Source of the DNA: Streptomyces sp. DG2A-72
GTDB taxonomy: Bacteria; Actinomycetota; Actinomycetes; Streptomycetales; Streptomycetaceae
Direction of reading: 5' to 3'
DNA: 64,000 bases
Assembly (NCBI RefSeq): GCF_030499575.1
Contig: NZ_JASTLC010000001.1
Span: 8,146,001-8,210,000, forward strand
This document shows positions 59,204-64,000 of this stretch, one piece after another; the first letter of the stretch is position 1; each line of letters begins with the position of its first letter. The position numbers and the translations under genes are program-made. Under the pieces are notes generated by a model. The model was not told the origin of the DNA, searched no databases, and was given only the letters and a program-made list of their open reading frames with translations.

Positions 59204-59871
59204 CCGCGCTCCTGCGCTATCAAGCCGCCCTGCTGGTGCGTTCGCAGCGCTGGCTGCCGCCGTTCATCCTGTACGCCGTGTTCCTGGGCGTCGGTGTGCA
59301 GGGCGGGCAGCCCGTGCTCGACTCGCTGGGGTATGCCGCGGCGGCTCTGCTGCCCGTCGCCGCCTGGCTGGTGCGGATCTGTGTCGGCAACGAGCCGCCC
59401 GCCGCCCGCGCCCCGGTGGCCGCCGCGGCCGGACCCGGACGGGCGCACCTGGCCTGTCTGCTGGTCGCGCCGGCGTCGGCCGCGGCGCTCGGCACCGTGG
59501 CGACCCTCGTCGTGACGCTGATCAGCGATCCGGTGACCTCCGACCACCAGACCCGGGTGGCGCCGTTCCCGGCGGGCGCGGCCGGACTGCTCGCCGCGCT
59601 GGCCTGCGCGCTGCTCGGCACGGCCGTCGGCGCGCTCACCTCCTGGCCGCTGCTGCGCTCGCCCGGCCGGGCGGTCCCGGCGATGCTGCTCGCGGCCCTG
59701 CTGTCCGTGGTCGTCACGGGCTCCCCGGCGCAGGCGGCGGTCAGCGGACTGGTGACGGGGTCGCAGTCGGGCAAGGTCCCGCTGCCCCTGCTGCCGCTCG
59801 GCGCCGCCGCCCTGCTGACCGCGGTGGCGATCGCCGTGGCCTGCGCGCTCACCTCCCGCCGGTCACCCTGA
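59200..59871 (+). CDS. ABC transporter membrane subunit
   Basis: A 223-aa protein with about six hydrophobic segments (PPFILYAVFLGVGV, LLPVAAWLVRICVG, CLLVAPASAAALGTVATLVVTLI, LLAALACALLGTAVG, AMLLAALLSVVVTG, AAALLTAVAIAVACAL). ATGA overlap with the ATPase gene. No domain name can be given, but ABC-2-like membrane subunits look like this. Its last nine bases overlap the convergent 59-aa gene. Confidence 0.72.
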   Translation: MTALLRYQAALLVRSQRWLPPFILYAVFLGVGVQGGQPVLDSLGYAAAALLPVAAWLVRICVGNEPPAARAPVAAAAGPGRAHLACLLVAPASAAALGTVATLVVTLISDPVTSDHQTRVAPFPAGAAGLLAALACALLGTAVGALTSWPLLRSPGRAVPAMLLAALLSVVVTGSPAQAAVSGLVTGSQSGKVPLPLLPLGAAALLTAVAIAVACALTSRRSP

Positions 59872-60042
59872 GCAGGCCGTGCGCTGGGCCTCCTGCCACT
59901 CGCAGACCGGGCAGAGGGTGATGCCCTTGTACGACTCCGGGTACTCCGTCGGCTCCCGGCACAGCACGCACTCCGCGTACGGCGGCCCGTCCGCTTTCGG
60001 CGGCCTGGTCGCGTCGATCAGGCAGTAGTCGTCGTCGCTCAT
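59863..60042 (-). CDS. 59-aa zinc-ribbon protein
   Basis: ATG 60042 opens a frame reading MSDDDYCLID..., with CVLC and CPVC pairs 16 residues apart (a treble-clef/ribbon-like zinc site) and a C-terminal WQEAQRTACSG. The gene is shorter than the usual 60-codon cut-off. Both strands are used at the 9-bp 3' overlap with the ABC membrane gene. Similar small ribbons occur in streptomycetes. Function unknown. Confidence 0.6.
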   Translation of the reverse strand: MSDDDYCLIDATRPPKADGPPYAECVLCREPTEYPESYKGITLCPVCEWQEAQRTACSG

Positions 60043-60082
60043 ATGTCCAGCGTACGAGGGTCAGCTGCCCGTCGTACGAGCG

Positions 60083-60922
60083 TCAGCGCCGCCCGCCCGC
60101 GGCCCCGATCAGCTCGGACACCTTCACGAACCGGAAGCCCTTGCGGCGCAGCTCGGGGACGATCGTACGGAGGGCGCGTTCGGTCGTCGGGGCGGCGCTG
60201 GTCGTGCAGTGCAGCACGACCACCGAGCCCGGCCGTACGCCGTCCAGCACCTGCCGGGCCACCGCGTCCGCGTCGGTGGCGAAGGCGTCCCCGCCGACGA
60301 CGTCCCACTGCACGGCGGTGACCCCGGTCGCGCTCAGCGCCTTCAGGGCCCGGCCGTCGTAACAGCCGCCCGGGAAGCGGAAATACGGCATCGGCTCCCG
60401 CACCCCGGCCTTGCGGAAGGCCGCGTACGCCTGCTCCACGTCCGTCCGCATCCGGTCCTCGGAGACGGTCGGCAGGCCGTAGCAGTCGTCGGTGAAGGCG
60501 TGGTGGCTGTACGAGTGGTTGGCGACCTCGAAGAGCGGGTCCCGGCCGATGGCGCGGGCCTGGGGCGGGTACTCCTCGGCCCAGCGCCCCGTCATGAACA
60601 CGGTGGCCGGCACCTTCAGCGCCCGGAGCGCCGCGATGAGCCGAGGATTGTCGAACCGCTCCCCGGCCGCCGCCCGCGGCCCCTGGTCGGCGGTCATGTC
60701 GGCGTCGAAGGTGAGGGCGACGGTCTTGTCCCCGGTCCGCGGGCCGTTCTCGAAGACAGGGGTCAGGCCCGCGGGGCCGGGGGCGAGGGTCGGGGGCCGC
60801 GACGGGGCGACGGTCCGTTTCGAGGGGGTGGGAGGAGGGTGCGGTGGTTCAGTCGTCCCGCAGGAGGCGAGGGTGGCGCTCAGGGCGCAGGCGATGGCTA
60901 CTCGTCGTACAAGTGTGATCAC
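60083..60922 (-). CDS. Polysaccharide deacetylase lipoprotein (NodB domain)
   Basis: A 279-aa protein with lipobox LASC, a Pro-rich linker and a carbohydrate-esterase-4 domain. Motif 1 is TFDADMTAD, motif 2 HSYSHH (metal ligands), motif 3 RFPGGCYDG, and later segments include VQWDVVGGD and VVLHCTTS. In the final motif the usual LxHD is replaced by LHCT. Probably acts on cell-wall peptidoglycan or chitin outside the membrane. Confidence 0.85.
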   Translation of the reverse strand: MITLVRRVAIACALSATLASCGTTEPPHPPPTPSKRTVAPSRPPTLAPGPAGLTPVFENGPRTGDKTVALTFDADMTADQGPRAAAGERFDNPRLIAALRALKVPATVFMTGRWAEEYPPQARAIGRDPLFEVANHSYSHHAFTDDCYGLPTVSEDRMRTDVEQAYAAFRKAGVREPMPYFRFPGGCYDGRALKALSATGVTAVQWDVVGGDAFATDADAVARQVLDGVRPGSVVVLHCTTSAAPTTERALRTIVPELRRKGFRFVKVSELIGAAGGRR

Positions 60923-61012
60923 CGCATGAACGTAGCTATGTGTGGAATGTGACTTTTGTCTTTTACGGCTGCTTACGGGGTGTCTCTCGCCGAATTCACC
61001 CGCCCGCCGGGA

Positions 61013-61621
61013 TCACAGCAGGAACGCCAGCTCGACGCCGATGCACACGTCGATCACGCCGCACCACTCGGCGAAGGTGCGGGAGACGATGCCGTCGAGG
61101 CGCTTGAGCATCAGGTGCGCGAAGTCCCAGACGCCGTGGAAGAACCAGCCCGCGGCGACCAGGTAGCGGCCCAGGTCGGGGTCCACGGCCAGGCCCGCCA
61201 GGGCGAGCGCGCAGAAGACGAACGCCCCGGCGGCCTGGATCCGGAAGGTGACCGGGCCGTGCGGAGTGCCGCGGACGGCCCCCAGCACCAGGACGAACAG
61301 TGCGATCACGGTCAGGGGCACGGACGGGGACACCAGGTCCAGCGCCCGAAGGGCGACGATCGACGCCAGGCCCGCCCCGACGACGGGCCAGGTCAGCCGC
61401 GGCTTCCCCAGCTGTTGGACGATCAGATACAGCAACGGCAGCAGAGGCAGCGCCTCGCCGTACATCTCGACCGAGTCGGCCGCGCTGTCGCCGCCCGAGC
61501 CGCCGGTGACCATGCCGGGAACCGAGAGCAGGAGGGCCAGGGCGGTGGGCCAGCGGCGGAGCAGGGTCTGGAACGGGGGGCGGCTTTCCGGAGCCGATGG
61601 TGCGGGCGTGACAGCGGACAT
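61013..61621 (-). CDS. Integral membrane protein, 202 aa
   Basis: About six hydrophobic segments (WPTALALLLSVPGMV, ALPLLPLLYLIVQQL, WPVVGAGLASIVALRAL, PLTVIALFVLVLGAV, AAGAFVFCALALAGLAV, CGVIDVCIGVELAFLL). No charged catalytic motif and no named family recognised. ATG start, convergent with nothing and divergent from the kinase gene. Confidence 0.65.
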   Translation of the reverse strand: MSAVTPAPSAPESRPPFQTLLRRWPTALALLLSVPGMVTGGSGGDSAADSVEMYGEALPLLPLLYLIVQQLGKPRLTWPVVGAGLASIVALRALDLVSPSVPLTVIALFVLVLGAVRGTPHGPVTFRIQAAGAFVFCALALAGLAVDPDLGRYLVAAGWFFHGVWDFAHLMLKRLDGIVSRTFAEWCGVIDVCIGVELAFLL

Positions 61622-61807
61622 GACGTGCCTCCATACGGGGGTGGGGTATCCCGAACGCCTTCAGACTGCTGAGGGGAGGAGATCGCCAGTAGTGCCGAAA
61701 CGGCATGCTTACCCGTGGAGTTGTCACCGCCCGGCATGACATCTGTCATGCCGGAAGCGGCCGTTCGGCACTCCGCCAGGGCGAGCCGCCGCTGCGACAA
61801 TGGCCGG

Positions 61808-63004
61808 ATGGGCGACGGGCCGAGTGAGCGCGGGGTGGCGGGGCTGACCGGCTTCCGTCGCTACACGTGGTGGGCCGTGCCGGGCTCCTCCGCGCTCCTT
61901 CTGGTGCTGCTGATCGGTGACTGGATCCTGGACGACGACTGGCCGGTCTGGATCCGGGCAGTGGGCGCGCCCGTCCTGGTGGTGGAGACGCTGGCGAGTG
62001 TGGTGCTGCTCAGTCGGCGACTGGAGCCTCGGTCAGCGGACGCGAACTCCCGTCGTCTGCCGGTGGGCTGGCTGGTCGTCGCGGGTGCGGCGGCGCTGGT
62101 GCTGGCGGTGCTGCCGCTGACGCGGCGCGAGTACGGGGTGTGGGCGGTGGCGCCCGCGGTGACGGTCGCGATCGCCGCGACCTATCTCGTGCCTCGGCAC
62201 AGACGGCAGTTGATCGCCGGGGCGGTGGTGCTGGCCTTGCTGCCGGGCGGCGTGCTCAGCCTGGTCTCCGGGGATGGCGAGCTGGCCTATGCGGCGCTGT
62301 TCCCGGCCGGGCTGGTCGCCTTCACCGTGTGGGTGACCCTCGGCCCGCTGTGGGCCTGGGACATCGCGGGGCGGCTGGACCGGGCCCGGCGGCTGGAGGC
62401 GGAGCTGGCGGTCAAGGACGAGCGGCTCCGGTTCGCCGCGGACCTGCACGACATCCAGGGGCACCATCTGCAAGTCATCGCGCTGAAGAGCGAGTTGGCC
62501 GGGCGGCTCGTCGAGTCCGACCCGGTGCGCGCCGCCGGTGAGGTGACGGAGATACGACAGCTGTCCTACGACGCGCTGCGTGACACCCGCGCCGTGGTGC
62601 AGGGCTACCGCCGTACGACGCTGGACGACGAGATCGCCAACGCCACGCGAGTGCTGGCGGCGGCGGACATCGACGCCGGGATGCGCCTCGACACCCCCAC
62701 GGACGGGCTCGCCGACTCGGCCCGGCACCTCCTCGGACTGGTGATGCGCGAGGCCACCACCAATGTGCTGCGGCACAGCCGGGCGCGGCACGCAGCCGTC
62801 GCGTACCGCGTCACCGGCGGTGTCGCCTCGCTGCGGGTCAGCAACGACGGTGCCGTCGAAGGCCGTTCGGACACCGAGGGGACCGGATTGCGGTCGCTCG
62901 CCGAACGATTGCGGGCTGCCGGAGGTGAGTTGACGTGGGAACGTGACGGCGAGCGGTTCGTCGTACGGGCCGCGCTGCCCGTGGACTCCCGTGAGGTGAC
63001 ATGA
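61808..63004 (+). CDS. DesK-like sensor histidine kinase
   Basis: A 398-aa HisKA_3 kinase. Six or so N-terminal membrane helices are followed by the H-box DLHDIQGHHLQVIALK, N-box MREATTNVLRHSRA and G-box GTGLRSLAERLRAAGG. ATG 61808 (MGDGPSERG) is chosen over longer frames. The downstream regulator gene overlaps its stop (ATGA). DesK relatives sense membrane fluidity or other envelope states; the signal here is unknown. Confidence 0.83.
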   Translation: MGDGPSERGVAGLTGFRRYTWWAVPGSSALLLVLLIGDWILDDDWPVWIRAVGAPVLVVETLASVVLLSRRLEPRSADANSRRLPVGWLVVAGAAALVLAVLPLTRREYGVWAVAPAVTVAIAATYLVPRHRRQLIAGAVVLALLPGGVLSLVSGDGELAYAALFPAGLVAFTVWVTLGPLWAWDIAGRLDRARRLEAELAVKDERLRFAADLHDIQGHHLQVIALKSELAGRLVESDPVRAAGEVTEIRQLSYDALRDTRAVVQGYRRTTLDDEIANATRVLAAADIDAGMRLDTPTDGLADSARHLLGLVMREATTNVLRHSRARHAAVAYRVTGGVASLRVSNDGAVEGRSDTEGTGLRSLAERLRAAGGELTWERDGERFVVRAALPVDSREVT

Positions 63005-63603
63005 TCCGGCTGCTGCTCGCCGACGACGAGGACCTGCTCCGCAGCGCCCTGGCCGCGTTGCTCGGACTGGAGGACGACCTGACGGTCGTCGCCGAGGCGG
63101 CCACCTCCACGGACGCCGTACGGCTGGCCCGCGAGCACCGCCCCGACATCGCCGTGCTCGACCTGGAGATGCCGCCCACCGACGGACTGCGCGCCGCCGA
63201 GGAGATCCGGGCCGAGCTCGGCACCCAGATCGTCCTCGTCACCCGGCACGCCCGCCCCGCGGTGCTCCGCCGCGCCCTGTCCGCAGGCGTCCGCGGCTTC
63301 GTCCCCAAGACGACCCCGGCGGCCCGGCTGGCGGAGATCATCCGCGACATCGCCGCCGGCCGCCGCTATGTGGACCCGGACATCGCCGCCTCCGCCCTGA
63401 CCGAGGACGACTGCCCGCTCACCGACCGGGAGCTGGAGGTCCTGCGGGCGGCCCGCACCGGCGCCTCGGTCGCCGAGATAGCCACCGCGGTCCACCTGGC
63501 GCCCGGAACGGTCCGCAACTACCTCTCCGCCGCCATGTCGAAACTGGGCACCCCGACCCGGCATGCCGCCGCCCATCGCGCGTGGGAGCAAGGCTGGATC
63601 TAA
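63001..63603 (+). CDS. DesR-like NarL/LuxR response regulator
   Basis: A 200-aa regulator: receiver domain with acidic pair ADDED, phosphorylation site D54 (AVLDLEMPPTDGL) and the Lys in FVPKTTPAARLAEII. The LuxR helix-turn-helix (LTDRELEVLRAARTGASVAEIATAVHLAPGTVRNYLSAAMSKLG) follows. The target genes are not shown by sequence. It ends directly before a dispersed repeat. Confidence 0.88.
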   Translation: MIRLLLADDEDLLRSALAALLGLEDDLTVVAEAATSTDAVRLAREHRPDIAVLDLEMPPTDGLRAAEEIRAELGTQIVLVTRHARPAVLRRALSAGVRGFVPKTTPAARLAEIIRDIAAGRRYVDPDIAASALTEDDCPLTDRELEVLRAARTGASVAEIATAVHLAPGTVRNYLSAAMSKLGTPTRHAAAHRAWEQGWI

Positions 63604-63633
63604 CGGGAACCGGTGAAGGCCGGTGCGGTACAA

Positions 63634-63677
63634 CGCCCCGTCAGGGGCGCGGGGCTGTATCGATATGCGGCTCCGCC
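63634..63677 (-). repeat. Dispersed palindromic repeat, copy D (inverted)
   Basis: Reverse complement of the core of copies A and B (ggcggagccgcatatcgata then cagccccgcgcccctgacgg). Its hairpin end faces the regulator gene; its other end coincides with the truncated end of the phosphatase remnant. Confidence 0.7.
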
Positions 63678-63682
63678 CCAAG

Positions 63683-64000
63683 GGGTGGGCTCGCCCGCGC
63701 AGTTGACGGCCGTACCGGCGATCGCGACCCGTTCGGACCGGACCCGGCCGCCGCTGTCCAGCGTCAGGGCCGTACAGCCGCCCTTGCCCGCGGGATCGTG
63801 GGTGAGGCCCTCGACCGGCGGGACTGGGACCTCGGCGTCGGCCCTGTTCTCGTGGTTTCGGACCAGGTGGACGCGACCGTGCCGGCCCGCGAAGGCCGCC
63901 ATGCCGTCCGGGTGGGAGGGCACATCGCCCTCGCCGGAGCGCAGTGGGTCGGGGACGAGCGGGCCGTAACCGGTGTGGCCCAGGTTCACTTGCGGTGGGC
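63683..64000 (-). pseudogene. Truncated PhoX/DUF839-type phosphatase remnant
   Basis: The minus-strand frame enters from beyond the window and reads GYGPLVPDP, SHPDGMAAF, VHLVRNHENR, DPAGKGGCTALTLDSGGRVRSERVAIAGTAVNCAGEPTPWG. These are the N-terminal landmarks of PhoX-type Ca-dependent alkaline phosphatases, which are normally several hundred residues longer. About 20 residues between PDP and LRSGEG seem missing, and the frame runs into the dispersed repeat right after TPWG. It is probably a dead gene. The start lies outside the window. Confidence 0.7.

Noticed and set aside
63600..63682. Extension of the PhoX frame to 63600 as native sequence
   Set aside because: The last 25 or so codons are encoded by the dispersed repeat and do not resemble PhoX.

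Overview
The window is high-GC chromosomal DNA from a Streptomyces. Third positions are GC-rich, GTG and TTG starts are common, several genes have -10 boxes placed for leaderless transcription, and two sugar importers lack their own ATPase. From memory, gene order from the left edge to about 53 kb follows the S. coelicolor SCO6005-SCO6045 neighbourhood; no database was searched.

Layout. 1-3.4 kb: ngcEFG, an N-acetylglucosamine/chitobiose importer. 3.4-4.0 kb: a vapBC toxin-antitoxin pair. 4.2-8.9 kb: ROK regulator rok7B7 followed by the xylose importer xylFGH. 9.2-16.0 kb: dxs, an amino-acid permease, a NYN nuclease-like gene, a GC-rich tandem repeat, a 3-hydroxyisobutyrate-dehydrogenase-like enzyme and a beta-propeller-like protein. 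16.1-19.4 kb: the fadAB beta-oxidation operon. 19.5-26.2 kb: a LacI regulator and GH2 beta-mannosidase divergent from a second ATPase-less sugar importer. 26.2-27.5 kb: RNase D.

27.53-39.39 kb is an integrated element of about 11.9 kb. A 14-bp direct repeat (tcaagggtatctgt) bounds it, with inverted 14-bp arm-type sites just inside each end. The left repeat overlaps the -10 box of the apparently leaderless rnd gene. The element has a tyrosine integrase, a Xis-like protein, an XRE repressor with a nested operator, a RepA-type helicase, an HK97-type prohead protease fused to an unknown domain carrying HELRH, a DUF6879/XRE triad, a gene that looks like an ADP-ribosyltransferase with an overlapping partner, and a convergent intergenic region with a 70% T stretch. 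It has no recognisable capsid, terminase, portal or FtsK/Tra gene. This looks more like a phage satellite or decayed prophage-derived island than a conjugative element.

39.5-48.6 kb: an atypical response regulator, a DUF3000 protein, hemE, a rhomboid protease, a CoA-disulfide-reductase-like flavoprotein, a DUF4349 lipoprotein, and hemG-hemQ (final steps of coproporphyrin-dependent haem synthesis). 48.6-53.5 kb: a secreted tripeptidyl-peptidase-like hydrolase, a TIGR04222 membrane protein, a DUF4142 protein and a DUF692 protein. 53.7-64 kb: a DUF574 methyltransferase; a fatty-acid desaturase preceded by a 17-codon cold-shock-protein relic; an N5-(carboxyethyl)ornithine-synthase-like enzyme; a frameshifted peptidyl-tRNA hydrolase; an ABC exporter pair; a 59-aa zinc-ribbon gene; a polysaccharide deacetylase; a DesKR-like two-component system; and a truncated PhoX-type phosphatase whose end coincides with a dispersed palindromic repeat found at least four times in the window.
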